A stretch of DNA of 64,000 nucleotides. It comes from GCA-2687025 sp964473525 (GTDB lineage: Bacteria; Poribacteria; WGA-4E; GCA-2687025). Below the pieces are notes generated by a model that was given only the letters and a program-made list of their open reading frames with translations, did no database searches and was not told the DNA's origin. The stretch spans positions 1-64,000 of the forward strand of contig CAYYPK010000004.1 in NCBI GenBank assembly GCA_964473525.1, given 5' to 3'. The position numbers were made by a program, and so were the translations under genes. Positions 26,765 to 36,156 of the stretch are shown here, piece after piece (the first letter of the stretch is position 1; each line of letters opens with the position of its first letter).

Positions 26765-29700
26765 ATGCGTCGTGCGATCGGTTGTTGCGTCCTGGCGATG
26801 GTGGTTGTCGGTCTGTTGATTTTACAGGGCTGTGCGGAGCCAGCGGCCGAAGTCGCCGAAGGTGGCGATTGGCCCATGTGGCGCTACGGCGCGGGTCGGG
26901 TTGCCGCGACTCCCCACGCCCTCCCGAACGACCTGCGCCTACAATGGGTGCGCCACTACACCCCGCAGAAGCCCACGTGGGACGACGATCTCAACCAGGA
27001 TCTGATGCAGTTCGGGAAGGTCCGCGAGCCGGTCGTCATGAACGGCGTGGTGTATGTGGCGTCCAGCCTGAACGACCGCGTCGACGCACTCGACGCCCGC
27101 ACCGGCAAGCCCCGATGGACGTTCTTCACGAACGGCCCGGTGCGTCTGCCCCCGATCGCGTCGGACGGGCGAGTGTACGTCGTCGCCGACGATGGCTACC
27201 TCTACTGCCTGGACGGCGCGAGCGGCGATCTCCTCTGGAAGTTCCTGGGCGCCCCATCCGAGCGGCGCATCATCGGCAACGAGCGGCTGATATCTAGCTG
27301 GCCCGCGCGCGGCGGCCCAGTGTTGGCGGACGGCATCGTCTACTTCGCCGCTGGCATTTGGCCCTTCATGGGCGTGTTCATCTACGCCGTGGACGCGACC
27401 ACGGGCGAGGAGATTTGGCGTAGCGACAGCGTCGGCTCCAAGCACATGATCCAACCCCACAACGCTCCGTCATTCGGTGGTGTCGCGCCACAGGGCGCAC
27501 TTGTCGTGCAGGGCGACAAGTTGCTCGTGCCCGGCGGTCGATCCGTGCCCGCCGCCTTCGATCTGCGCACCGGGGAGTTGGAGTACTACCACATATCCAA
27601 GTACCCGGGAGGCGCGTTCGTCTGCTCTCTCGGCGACTTCTTCGTGAACTACCACCGCGACCTGTCGACGACGCTCTTCAGCCTGGATACCGGGAACTTC
27701 GTCCTGACGAGCTTCGGGAACGTGCCCGTGATGACGGAGGAAGCCCTCTACTGCATGGGTGATGTCGTCAAAGCGTTCGACTACGAGAACCTGCGGTTGG
27801 AGACCCGGCAAGAGGAAGTCATCGACAAGGACACTCGCGAGCCCAAGACTGTCACTCACTCGGAGTGGAAACTCGACCCGCTCTGGGAACACACGATCGA
27901 CGCATCCGGCGACCTCATCAAGGCGGGAGGGAAGCTCTACGCGGGCGGTGACGGCGTCATCTCCGCCGTGACAGTCCCTGGAGCAGGCGGGACGCCCATT
28001 ACATCGTGGACGGCGAAGATCGACGGAACCGTCGGGCGTCTCGTGGCGGGGGGCGCCATGCTCTTCGTGTCTACGCTTGAGGGCGATCTGTACGCCTTCG
28101 GTGAGGGAGAAACCGCGCCACTCGTGTACGACTCGCGGTCGGCGGCGGAACCTGGCATCGCCCAGATGGACCGCGCGGAGGCCAAATCTGTCCTGAAGGC
28201 CGCGGGCGTTGACGGGGGCTACGCCCTGCTTTACGGCGCGCGTGATGCAAAGCTGGCGGAAGCGCTCGTCGTCGCGGCGGACCTACGCGTTTCCGTGGTA
28301 GAGCCAGACGCGGTCAAGGCGAACAACATGCGGCGGACGTGGGACGAAGCCGGCATCTACGGCACGCGGCTGTCCGTGCAGCTCGCGGACCCAGTGGACG
28401 CCAGAACACCCGCGTACATGTCCTCGTTGACAGTCGTAGACGAGGCCGCAGGCCCGTACGTGACGGACGAGGGCTTCCTACGCGGCGTGTTCGAGAGTCT
28501 ACAGCCGTACGGCGGTACGGCTGTGTTCCGGGCTGGTTCCGTACCTGCGCGCGACATCGCGCGCGCCATCGAGACGCTCAGCCTCGCGAACGCCAAGGTC
28601 CAGCGGAGCGGAGGCGACCTGCTGCTCGTACGAGAAGGCGCGCTCCCTGGATCCGCCGACTGGACGCACCAATACGGCGACATCGCCCAGACGATCAAGT
28701 CGGACGATCAGTTGGTGAAGCTGCCACTAGGCGTCTTGTGGTTTGGTGGCAACAGCCACAACGATGTCCTGCCGCGGCACGGGCACGGCCCGCCCGAGCA
28801 GGTCATCGGCGGCAGGATGTTCATCGAGGGCATGGGCGTTATCAGCTCCCGTGACGTGTACACCGGACGCGTATTGTGGAAGCGAGAACTCGCGGGCCTC
28901 GGCGAAGGGATCTACTGGGACGACACGTACAACCCGGACCCGCTCACACTTAAGTACGGGCAACTGCACATCCCGGGCGCCAACGCGCGCGGGGCAAACT
29001 ACGTCGCGACCGAGGACAAGGTCTACATCGCCTTCGGCCGCAAGTGCCTCGTCCTGGACGCGGCAACCGGGGACGACGTCGCGGAGTACACGCTTCCGAC
29101 ACGCGCCGGGGAGGCTGAGCCACCCGAGTGGGGGTACATCGGTGTCCACGAGGATCTGCTCATCGCTGGGTCGGACTTCGTAAAGTACCGTGAGATGACC
29201 GGTCCCGACCCAGACGACAAGGAAGCCAAGCGGTCCTACTGGTACAACTACGACACGACGTCCAGCCGCGGATTGGCGGTAATGGACCGCCACACCGGCG
29301 ACGTGCTGTGGGGGTACGAATCCAAGCTGGGCCTGCGGCATAGCGGCATCGTCGTGGGCGCGGGCAAACTGTTCTGCGTCGATCAGCAGCCTCCGCGTGT
29401 GCGAAAACTGCTCGCCGACCAGGGCATCACCACGCCCGGCACGCCTACGGTGCTCGCCTTCGACGTCCGTACGGGCGAACCCGTGTGGGACGTCACCGAG
29501 GGCGTGTTCGGCACATGGCTCAGCTACTCGACAGAGCGCGACATCCTGCTGCAAGCCGGTAGGCCATCACGCGACATGGTTCGCGACGAGCCCAACGACC
29601 GCATCGCCGCCTACCGGGGCGCCACGGGCGACGTCATCTGGGACAAGCCCATCTCCTACGGCGAGCCCGCCATCATCCACGGCGACACGATCATCGCGGG

Positions 29701-30625
29701 CACCGGCGCGCACAGCCTACTCACCGGCGACCTGAAGAACCGGGTCGACCCGTTGACGGGCAAGGAAACGCCCTGGACGTACCATCGGAACTACGGCTGC
29801 AACTATGCCATCGCCAGTGAGAACCTGCTCACGTTCCGCTCCGGCGCGGCGGGCTTCTTCGACTTCGCCCTTGACGGCGGCACAGGGAATTTCGGCGGGT
29901 TCAAGACCGGCTGCACGTCGAACCTTGTCATCGCCAACGGCGTGCTGAATGCGCCCGAATACACGCGGACATGCCGCTGTTCGTACCAGAACCAGACGTC
30001 GCTTGCTCTTGTGTACGCGCCGGACGTTGAGGTGTGGACGGACTACGGCGACGAGGGCCCGACCGGCGCGATTGAGAGCGTTGGCGTCAACCTCGGCGCT
30101 CCGGGAGACCGTCGCGCGGAGAACGGCACGCTGTGGCTGGAGTACCCGAAGATCGCTGGACCTTCGCCCGAGATCAACGTCGCGGTGACGCCGGAGGACA
30201 CGACGCTCCGCTTCACGTACCACTCGTCGCGCATTGAGAGCGACGAGGGTCTCCGGTGGGTAGCCGCGTCCGGGCTGAACGGAGTCTCCACGATCACGAT
30301 CGACCTCGGCGATGCTGACACCATCGGCCTGGCCAAGGAGCGCACGTACAGCGTCCGTCTGCACTTCTCCGAGCCGGAAGAGTTGGCTCCAGGTGAGCGG
30401 TCGTTCGACGTGTACCTGCAAGACACGTTGGTGCGAGAGGGGCTCGACATCGCAGCGGAGGCGGGCGGCGCCTATCGTCCGCTTGTGGTGCGCTTCGACG
30501 CGGTCCCCGTCACGCGTGAGCTGGAGGTCCGGCTGACTCCGACGGCCGAGATGACGGACCGCCTGCCCGTCATCTCCGGCATCGAAGCCATCGTCGAATC
30601 TCCCACGGTAGCTGCGGCAGAATAG
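26765..30625 (+). CDS. Giant PQQ-type beta-propeller lipoprotein with inserted Rossmann-like domain and C-terminal malectin-like domain
   Basis: 1,286 residues from ATG 26765. A lipoprotein signal ends at lipobox LQGC (Cys23). Residues ~35-440 hold PQQ-propeller repeats of the form VDALDARTGKPRWTF and LYCLDGASGDLLWKF. Residues ~475-615 resemble a class I methyltransferase-like Rossmann fold (LLYGARDAKLAEALV, VSVVEPDAVKANN) without an obvious SAM loop. A second propeller follows (~640-1080). The last ~190 residues form a malectin-like carbohydrate-binding domain (RTYSVRLHFSEPEELAPGE). Such proteins probably bind or oxidise sugars at the cell surface; whether PQQ is bound is unknown. Confidence 0.82.
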   Translation: MRRAIGCCVLAMVVVGLLILQGCAEPAAEVAEGGDWPMWRYGAGRVAATPHALPNDLRLQWVRHYTPQKPTWDDDLNQDLMQFGKVREPVVMNGVVYVASSLNDRVDALDARTGKPRWTFFTNGPVRLPPIASDGRVYVVADDGYLYCLDGASGDLLWKFLGAPSERRIIGNERLISSWPARGGPVLADGIVYFAAGIWPFMGVFIYAVDATTGEEIWRSDSVGSKHMIQPHNAPSFGGVAPQGALVVQGDKLLVPGGRSVPAAFDLRTGELEYYHISKYPGGAFVCSLGDFFVNYHRDLSTTLFSLDTGNFVLTSFGNVPVMTEEALYCMGDVVKAFDYENLRLETRQEEVIDKDTREPKTVTHSEWKLDPLWEHTIDASGDLIKAGGKLYAGGDGVISAVTVPGAGGTPITSWTAKIDGTVGRLVAGGAMLFVSTLEGDLYAFGEGETAPLVYDSRSAAEPGIAQMDRAEAKSVLKAAGVDGGYALLYGARDAKLAEALVVAADLRVSVVEPDAVKANNMRRTWDEAGIYGTRLSVQLADPVDARTPAYMSSLTVVDEAAGPYVTDEGFLRGVFESLQPYGGTAVFRAGSVPARDIARAIETLSLANAKVQRSGGDLLLVREGALPGSADWTHQYGDIAQTIKSDDQLVKLPLGVLWFGGNSHNDVLPRHGHGPPEQVIGGRMFIEGMGVISSRDVYTGRVLWKRELAGLGEGIYWDDTYNPDPLTLKYGQLHIPGANARGANYVATEDKVYIAFGRKCLVLDAATGDDVAEYTLPTRAGEAEPPEWGYIGVHEDLLIAGSDFVKYREMTGPDPDDKEAKRSYWYNYDTTSSRGLAVMDRHTGDVLWGYESKLGLRHSGIVVGAGKLFCVDQQPPRVRKLLADQGITTPGTPTVLAFDVRTGEPVWDVTEGVFGTWLSYSTERDILLQAGRPSRDMVRDEPNDRIAAYRGATGDVIWDKPISYGEPAIIHGDTIIAGTGAHSLLTGDLKNRVDPLTGKETPWTYHRNYGCNYAIASENLLTFRSGAAGFFDFALDGGTGNFGGFKTGCTSNLVIANGVLNAPEYTRTCRCSYQNQTSLALVYAPDVEVWTDYGDEGPTGAIESVGVNLGAPGDRRAENGTLWLEYPKIAGPSPEINVAVTPEDTTLRFTYHSSRIESDEGLRWVAASGLNGVSTITIDLGDADTIGLAKERTYSVRLHFSEPEELAPGERSFDVYLQDTLVREGLDIAAEAGGAYRPLVVRFDAVPVTRELEVRLTPTAEMTDRLPVISGIEAIVESPTVAAAE
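28501..28524. repeat. 10-bp inverted repeat with 4-nt loop
   Basis: Arms acagccgtac (28501-28510) and gtacggctgt (28515-28524) are exact reverse complements around GGCG, inside the propeller lipoprotein gene (codons for LQPYGGTAVF). There is no T-tract, so it is not a terminator; it is possibly coincidental. Confidence 0.6.
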
Positions 30626-30655
30626 ACGACGATCCAGACCTGTCAGGAGCGCCTC

Positions 30656-31960
30656 TTGGACAGCTTGCAGCAGGAGCCCGGCGAACGACCAACGCAGGAC
30701 GACCGCGTGCGGATACTGAACCCCCGCGCGCGGGTACCTCTGTCGTTCATCATCGACGACTCGACCTGCCTCGTGAACCTGAACAAATTCGCCGTTCCGC
30801 AATTCAACACCGCCCACGGAGCGACACATTCCGCACAGGCGTGGCGCGATTGGCCGTCGGAGATCCCGGACAGCTTCGTGCGCAAGTTCGGGGAGTGGAG
30901 CGCCGAGAACGGCGTGAAGGGGAAGTACAGCATCGTCCCGTATCCGGCGTGCGTCGGGCGCGTCGACCGCGTGCTCCCGGGATGGACGGAACAAGAGCTC
31001 CACGACAGTCTCGACCTCGTGCGAACGGTCATGGCGCCGAACTGGGACATCCACCCGGAGATGGTCACGCACACGTGGGTCATCGACACGAAGACGGGAC
31101 AGCCCTACCCCGAACAGAGCCTGCGGTACCAAGAAAACTGGGACTGGACGGTCGGGAAGTCGGTCGACGAGCTCGCGAACTACATGGCGTACGGGCTCCA
31201 GATTCTGAAGAACGTCGGGTTGCACTGTGATGGGCTGACGACGCCCGGCGGGTTCGCCACCCAGGTGTTGCCCGAGCTGGCGCAAGCGACGCTTCAGTCC
31301 GTCCGCGATGTCCACGGCGCCGAGATTCCGCACTACTTCCGACACGCGCGCAGTAGTGGCGATGTGAGCGTGGCGCCGCGCGTAGAGTACGCGTCCGGCC
31401 TGAACACGGACGATCCGCGGTGCGTCGTATCCATCATCGGCTGCACGTCCGACTGGACCGGTGGGTGGGACTGCTCAAGCCGAGGGCGCGTGAACCGCTT
31501 CATCACGCCCGACCTTGGAGCCGGTCGCATGGTGGACGTCATCGACCGAGGCGAGCCCGCTGTCATGGTGTGCCATTGGACCGGTATCTACTGCAACGGC
31601 GAGGAGGTCGGCTTCAACGTGTTCAAGGAAGCCGTCCGCCGCATCCACGCGCGTTACGACAACGTCATGTGGATGAAGAACGACGACCTCGCACGGTACT
31701 GGGCGGCGAAGGAGCTCACGGCGACCGCGTGGGACGACGGGGCGAGCGCGTTCCAGGCGCCGTACGCGTGTCCCGCGTTCACCGTCGAAGTCGAGGCGAC
31801 GTCCGACGGGCCGCCGACGCTTGCACACGCGGGTGTGTCGACGCCTTTGCGACGTGTGGACAGCAGGCTCGACCTTGTGGGCGGAACGTACACGCGGGAC
31901 GCCGCATACGTCATCGCGTGCTTCGACCTGGCGAAGGGCGCGTCGTCCCTGGCCGCGTAG
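30656..31960 (+). CDS. Polysaccharide-deacetylase-like hypothetical protein
   Basis: 434 residues beginning at TTG 30656, with AGGAG 6-7 nt upstream, 31 bp after the propeller lipoprotein. VPLSFIIDDSTCLVNLNKFA resembles the first Asp-Asp motif of NodB-type deacetylases, and IHPEMVTHTWVID supplies His residues that could bind metal. The usual clear NodB His-x3-His motif was not identified. No signal peptide is visible. It may act on a carbohydrate together with the preceding surface lipoprotein. The family link is tentative. Confidence 0.6.
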   Translation: MDSLQQEPGERPTQDDRVRILNPRARVPLSFIIDDSTCLVNLNKFAVPQFNTAHGATHSAQAWRDWPSEIPDSFVRKFGEWSAENGVKGKYSIVPYPACVGRVDRVLPGWTEQELHDSLDLVRTVMAPNWDIHPEMVTHTWVIDTKTGQPYPEQSLRYQENWDWTVGKSVDELANYMAYGLQILKNVGLHCDGLTTPGGFATQVLPELAQATLQSVRDVHGAEIPHYFRHARSSGDVSVAPRVEYASGLNTDDPRCVVSIIGCTSDWTGGWDCSSRGRVNRFITPDLGAGRMVDVIDRGEPAVMVCHWTGIYCNGEEVGFNVFKEAVRRIHARYDNVMWMKNDDLARYWAAKELTATAWDDGASAFQAPYACPAFTVEVEATSDGPPTLAHAGVSTPLRRVDSRLDLVGGTYTRDAAYVIACFDLAKGASSLAA

Positions 31961-32056
31961 TCTCACCCTCACGTCCGAGAAAGCAGGCATGGTACCAGCC
32001 GAGAGGCACGCGCGATGAACGTACGGCCGAAGCCACTGTGCGCAGGACGTGCCCAC

Positions 32057-32088
32057 TTCCTCCCCTCGCAGGGGAGGATTGAGGTGGG
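32057..32088. repeat. REP-like hairpin element
   Basis: TCCTCCCCT (32058-32066), loop CGC, then AGGGGAGGA (32070-32078) is a perfect 9-bp hairpin followed by TTGAGGTGGGG. Elements of this form occur repeatedly in intergenic DNA of many bacteria (REP-type palindromes; their translation gives the recurring PLPPLAGE). Only one copy was noticed in this window. It lies between two same-strand genes. Confidence 0.55.
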
Positions 32089-32163
32089 GTCCAGGCGCCA
32101 CGCCGAGGACTGCGTATGGGCCTGTTGGCAACGCGCGTGGTACGGCAAGCAAAGGCGTCATGC

Positions 32164-32838
32164 ATGCGCGACCTAATCCTGCTAGGCGGAGGCGGGCTGG
32201 CGCGGGAGCTCATAGGCTACTCGTCGCAGTCACGGGCAGCCACGGACGGGCTCGCCGATGCCCAGCCTTTGCGCATAGTCGGCATTCTTGATGACGGAAT
32301 GAGGAAGGGCGGCGATGTTGCCGGCGCCCCAGTGCTAGGCGGGATGCCGGAGGCGAAGCGCCTGGCGGAGGAGCGTCCCGACGCGCGGTTCGTGCTCGCG
32401 ATCTCCGCGCCCCACACGTATCTGTACCGGCCAGACGTCGCCCGACGGGCCGCCTTGAGCCGCGACCGCTACGCCACGTATCTGATGCCCGGAGCGCACA
32501 TCGTGCCGTCCGCTCGCGTGGGCTGCGGCGCGGTGCTATTCCCAGGCGTCGTCATCGGGACGGATGCGGTCATTGAGGATCACGTGCAGATATGGCCGAA
32601 TGTCGTCGTGAGCCATGACTGCCGCGTCGAGGAATTCGCTACGGTCGCGTCGTCTGCGGCGTTAAACGGTGGTGTGACGGTGGCGCGTGGCGCCTACGTC
32701 GGCTCTGGCGCGCTTGTGCGCGAAGGCGCCAGCGTCGGCACGAGCGCGCTCGTCGGTATGGGCGCCGTCGTCCTGAGCGACGTGGGAGCAGGCCAGGTCG
32801 TGGTCGGCAACCCAGCAAGATACCTCCGCGATGTATGA
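32164..32838 (+). CDS. NeuD/PglD-family sugar O- or N-acyltransferase
   Basis: 224 residues from ATG 32164. The N-terminal Rossmann-like domain starts LILLGGGGLARELIGY, then a left-handed beta-helix of hexapeptide repeats (VPSARVGCGAVLFPGVVIG, ARGAYVGSGALVREGASVG), ending VVVGNPARYLRDV as in NeuD/PglD enzymes that acetylate aminosugars or sialic acids with acetyl-CoA. WPNVVVSHDCRVEEF holds the catalytic His segment. It likely modifies a nucleotide-sugar precursor of a surface glycan. It is followed 29 bp later by a dehydrogenase gene, so an operon is likely. Confidence 0.88.
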   Translation: MRDLILLGGGGLARELIGYSSQSRAATDGLADAQPLRIVGILDDGMRKGGDVAGAPVLGGMPEAKRLAEERPDARFVLAISAPHTYLYRPDVARRAALSRDRYATYLMPGAHIVPSARVGCGAVLFPGVVIGTDAVIEDHVQIWPNVVVSHDCRVEEFATVASSAALNGGVTVARGAYVGSGALVREGASVGTSALVGMGAVVLSDVGAGQVVVGNPARYLRDV

Positions 32839-32867
32839 TCGTCGGGTCTGACCGAAAGGGACTTACC

Positions 32868-33854
32868 ATGCGTGTCGCCCTCGTCGGGATGGACAGCTTC
32901 TTCTTTACGCAGACCATCTCCGGTCTGCTGAACGACCTCGCGGGCGCCGAATGGGTAGGCTGCTGCGACCTTGGCGTGCCTGACGAGTGCGTCGCGAACG
33001 CGGGCAAGCCGCCCCAGGAGATCGCTGAAGCGCACGGCATCCCGCTGTTCGCGGACGTGGATTCCCTGCTCGAGTCGGCAAAGCCAGAGGCCGCCATCAT
33101 CGCGACGAACCCCGCACGCATCCCGGACGTGGGAGCGGAGCTCACCAGCGCCGGGTTGCACCTCTACATCGTGAAGCCCGCGGCCCTGAACGCCGCCGGC
33201 GCCGCCGCCCTGCGCGCGTCCATCGCGGGCAGCGAGCAGGTGATCGTCAGTGGGATGACCTATCGACGTCATCCAAGCGTCATCGCCGCACGCGAAGCCC
33301 TCGCGAGTGGCGCCATCGGCGAGCTGTCCTCGTTCCGGGCCATGCACCAACACGGCAGGCTATCCATATGGGAGCCGAAGAGTTGGTACTTCACGGAACC
33401 GGAGATGCACCCCGCGCTGTACCTAGGATGGTACGTCGCGGACATGTTCCGTTGGTTCGTCGGCGAGGGGGCGGAGGACGTTTCGGCGTTCGGTAGCCGG
33501 CTCGCGGACCCGACCTCGCCCCACGAGGACACCGTACGGTCGATATGTCGGTCGGAGTCGGGCGTCGCCGGCTCGTTGGACGTGTATTTCTGTGTCAGTT
33601 GGCCTTACGCGGACCTTGAGTTCGAACTGCTCGGAACCAGCGGAGCGATTCGCTTCAACGCGCGTGACGGCGGAGAAATCGTCACGTCTGAGGGCTCGGA
33701 GCGAATCGAGCCGGCGAGCGTGAACATGATGCAGGTCGAGCTGGAGGCGTGGATCGCCGCGGCGTCCGGCGAGATCGACGACTGGCACCGACCCGAGGAG
33801 TGGCTGGACGCGCTGGACCACGGCATCGCAATGGCGGAAGCCTTGAAGGCGTAA
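32868..33854 (+). CDS. Gfo/Idh/MocA family oxidoreductase (5)
   Basis: 328 residues from ATG 32868 (AAAGGG upstream). The first strand is VALVGMDSFFF rather than a standard glycine loop. The EKP equivalent is VKP (LYIVKPAALN), retaining the lysine. The substrate domain includes LGWYVADMFRWFVGEG, where Asp lines the pocket but the usual His is absent. This is a divergent member; cytoplasmic NAD(P)-dependent oxidation is assumed. It starts 29 bp after the acyltransferase and ends 10 bp before another member, so the three are likely one operon. Confidence 0.8.
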   Translation: MRVALVGMDSFFFTQTISGLLNDLAGAEWVGCCDLGVPDECVANAGKPPQEIAEAHGIPLFADVDSLLESAKPEAAIIATNPARIPDVGAELTSAGLHLYIVKPAALNAAGAAALRASIAGSEQVIVSGMTYRRHPSVIAAREALASGAIGELSSFRAMHQHGRLSIWEPKSWYFTEPEMHPALYLGWYVADMFRWFVGEGAEDVSAFGSRLADPTSPHEDTVRSICRSESGVAGSLDVYFCVSWPYADLEFELLGTSGAIRFNARDGGEIVTSEGSERIEPASVNMMQVELEAWIAAASGEIDDWHRPEEWLDALDHGIAMAEALKA

Positions 33855-33864
33855 GGTAAGGACC

Positions 33865-34920
33865 ATGGCTGAGAACTATCGCGTAGCGTTCATCGGCGTC
33901 GGTGGCATGGGCATCGCGTTCTACCACGCTGGGTGCTTCGCTGCGGACGACCGCGCGGAACTTGTCGCCTGCTGCGACATCAACCGAGAAGCCGTCGACA
34001 AGTTCGGCGACCGGTTCGAAATCGCGGCCCGATACGAAGACGCCGACGAGATGCTCGCCGCAATGTCTCCGGAGGTCGTCGTCATCGGCACGAACGAGAC
34101 AGTCCACGCACGACTGACGATCCTCGCGGCCGGTCACTCTCCGCAGGCGATCATCTGCGAAAAGCCGATGGCGATGGACCTGGGCGAAGCGGACGCGATG
34201 ATCGCCGCGTGCGAGGAGAACGGCGTCCTGCTCATCATCGGGCATCAACGCCGCTATAACACGCAGTACGCCGTCGCGAAGGAGCGGCTGGACGCGGGCG
34301 CGATCGGCGACCTGACGCAGATCATCGCGCGCGGCCACCCCGGCAGCTCGTTGATGGTGGACGGCACGCACACGGTCGACCTCATCCGCTTCTACGCGGA
34401 CGACGCGCCGATAGACTGGGTCATGGCGGCCGTCGAGTCGACGTCGCGTCGCACGGGTTGGGGACACGTGCTTGAGGACGCCACGCTCTCGACATTTAAG
34501 TTCGGCACGGGGTTGCGGGCCACGCTGACGACCGGTGGCGTTCCCGCTTCGGCGAAGGAGTCGCTCGGAGATGCGGAGGGCGTGAACTACCATCGCATCA
34601 CGCTGCTCGGGACCAAGGGCTACATTGAGGTGTACGGCGACGGCGTCGTAGAGGATCAGCCCTTCGTGCGCGTTGTCAGCAGTGATGAAGGTGTCGAGGA
34701 CTTCACGGATGGCGGAGGCTGGCGCAACGGTCTGAGCCCGCAGTCCGCGCTTCTGGACACGCTCGAGGACGGCAGCCCGCATCTGCTGATGGCATCAAGC
34801 GCGCGAGCGACGCTCGAGGTGCTCATGGCGGTATACGAGTCGGCGCGTCTCGGGCAGGTCATCCCCCTGCCGTTGGAGAACGCCGACAATCCGCTGGAGA
34901 CGATGCTCGCCGAGGCCTAG
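33865..34920 (+). CDS. Gfo/Idh/MocA family oxidoreductase (6)
   Basis: 351 residues. AAGG lies before the ATG. The Rossmann loop is GVGGMGIAFY and the EKP motif is intact (IICEKPMAMDL). MVDGTHTVDLIRFY provides the substrate-side His/Asp pair. This is a canonical member acting on a sugar-type alcohol in the cytoplasm. It forms a pair with the divergent member 10 bp upstream, suggesting consecutive steps or a heteromeric enzyme. Confidence 0.88.
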   Translation: MAENYRVAFIGVGGMGIAFYHAGCFAADDRAELVACCDINREAVDKFGDRFEIAARYEDADEMLAAMSPEVVVIGTNETVHARLTILAAGHSPQAIICEKPMAMDLGEADAMIAACEENGVLLIIGHQRRYNTQYAVAKERLDAGAIGDLTQIIARGHPGSSLMVDGTHTVDLIRFYADDAPIDWVMAAVESTSRRTGWGHVLEDATLSTFKFGTGLRATLTTGGVPASAKESLGDAEGVNYHRITLLGTKGYIEVYGDGVVEDQPFVRVVSSDEGVEDFTDGGGWRNGLSPQSALLDTLEDGSPHLLMASSARATLEVLMAVYESARLGQVIPLPLENADNPLETMLAEA

Positions 34921-34936
34921 CCCGGCGCGTGGCGCC

Positions 34937-36040
34937 CTACGCGGCGAGACCGCACACTTCGTCCACAAGCTCCGTGATCGCTTCCACGCGTTCGATCTCC
35001 CCAACCTGCGATATCTCGTCAGAGATGCCGAGGATGAGGCGAGGCGCGAACATGTCGATGACGCGTCGCGTGAAGTCGAGCAAGTCCTGCAACGGGTAGC
35101 TGGGCAGGAAGAAGAGCGCGGGGATGAGATCTAGTACGACCATGTCGCCCACCGCGTCGTCGATCTCGTCGAGCGTCATGTCGCATTGCGGGACTGGCGT
35201 CAGCGACTCGACAGCGTCTAGCCGCGTGTTCTGCAAATACGGCAGCATAAGCTTCGAGTTGCCGTCCCAGTGGCTGTGGACATAGCGGTCGGCGGCGTGC
35301 AATCGATCCGAGATACGCTGCCACCGAGGCATCAGGTAGCGTTCGAGGATGGGCGGCGGCGTGAATTCGTTCGTGGCGTGGTCGCCCAGGTTGAAGACGC
35401 GACAGGGCAAGTCCAACGCCGCGTCGATGAGGCGGTCGTCGCGCCTGTCGCACGCTTCAAGGTACTCCTCTACGTCTGCGCGGTGGTCGTAAAGCAGGTA
35501 GTACGCGTTCTCCAGCCCACACCAGTTCTTGATGAGCTCCGTGAAACCTGAACTCGACAGGAACACTGTCGGCTCGCCGCGGTGTCCCATCGCGGCGGCG
35601 GCGCGCTCGAACGCCGCTACGTCCGACGCGAATGTCTGACGCTCCACGAGGTCGATGACCACCCGCAAGTCGCCGACGGTCTTCACGGGGTATTCCGTGA
35701 TCCGGTGGTTCACGCGCTGACCTTCGTGCCACAGGTCGCGGTGTACGGTGCGTATCTCGCCGGAGGGCGTTCTGACGGTGGAGACGGAGTGGTCCGCGTG
35801 CTGCTCCTCGGACGTGACGACGTCGTCATTCGACCGCCCGTGGCTGATCCCCGCCGACGCGGCGTATCGGATCGAGCACTGCAGCTCGTCGTAGATGTCG
35901 AAGTGGCTCATGCCCTTGAATCGGTCGGGCATGGTGTCCCACTGCACGCGGTCGCCGATCCACGTTTCGAGGCGTGGTTGCCACAGCACCTGGTCGGCCG
36001 TGCCTTCGTAAATGGCGAAATTGAGTTCCTGGCGCGTCAT
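34937..36040 (-). CDS. Uroporphyrinogen-decarboxylase-like (URO-D fold) protein
   Basis: 367 residues from ATG 36040, with GAGGAG upstream; the frame to 36112 is unsupported. The TIM-barrel layout with HSHWDGNSKLMLPY, SLTPVPQCDMTLDEI and LILGISDEIS resembles the HemE/corrinoid-methyltransferase URO-D superfamily, as found often beside catabolic genes in Poribacteria-like genomes. The true HemE motifs for uroporphyrinogen are not apparent, so it is more likely a methyltransferase-like relative of unknown substrate. It is convergent with the dehydrogenase pair (16 bp gap). Confidence 0.72.
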   Translation of the reverse strand: MTRQELNFAIYEGTADQVLWQPRLETWIGDRVQWDTMPDRFKGMSHFDIYDELQCSIRYAASAGISHGRSNDDVVTSEEQHADHSVSTVRTPSGEIRTVHRDLWHEGQRVNHRITEYPVKTVGDLRVVIDLVERQTFASDVAAFERAAAAMGHRGEPTVFLSSSGFTELIKNWCGLENAYYLLYDHRADVEEYLEACDRRDDRLIDAALDLPCRVFNLGDHATNEFTPPPILERYLMPRWQRISDRLHAADRYVHSHWDGNSKLMLPYLQNTRLDAVESLTPVPQCDMTLDEIDDAVGDMVVLDLIPALFFLPSYPLQDLLDFTRRVIDMFAPRLILGISDEISQVGEIERVEAITELVDEVCGLAA

Positions 36041-36156
36041 GGACCGTGTCTCCTCGTCTGGGCGAGTCACCGGTAACATAGACGCCGATTGACGGGCCTC
36101 CAAGGGTTGCATTGTCCTGCGCGCCTGCGTTCACCGTCCGCGCGACTGACCTTGCG

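Noticed and set aside
34924..34936. GGCGC-GTG-GCGCC palindrome as a terminator
   Set aside because: It has only 5-bp arms and no T-tract; short GC palindromes are common in this DNA.
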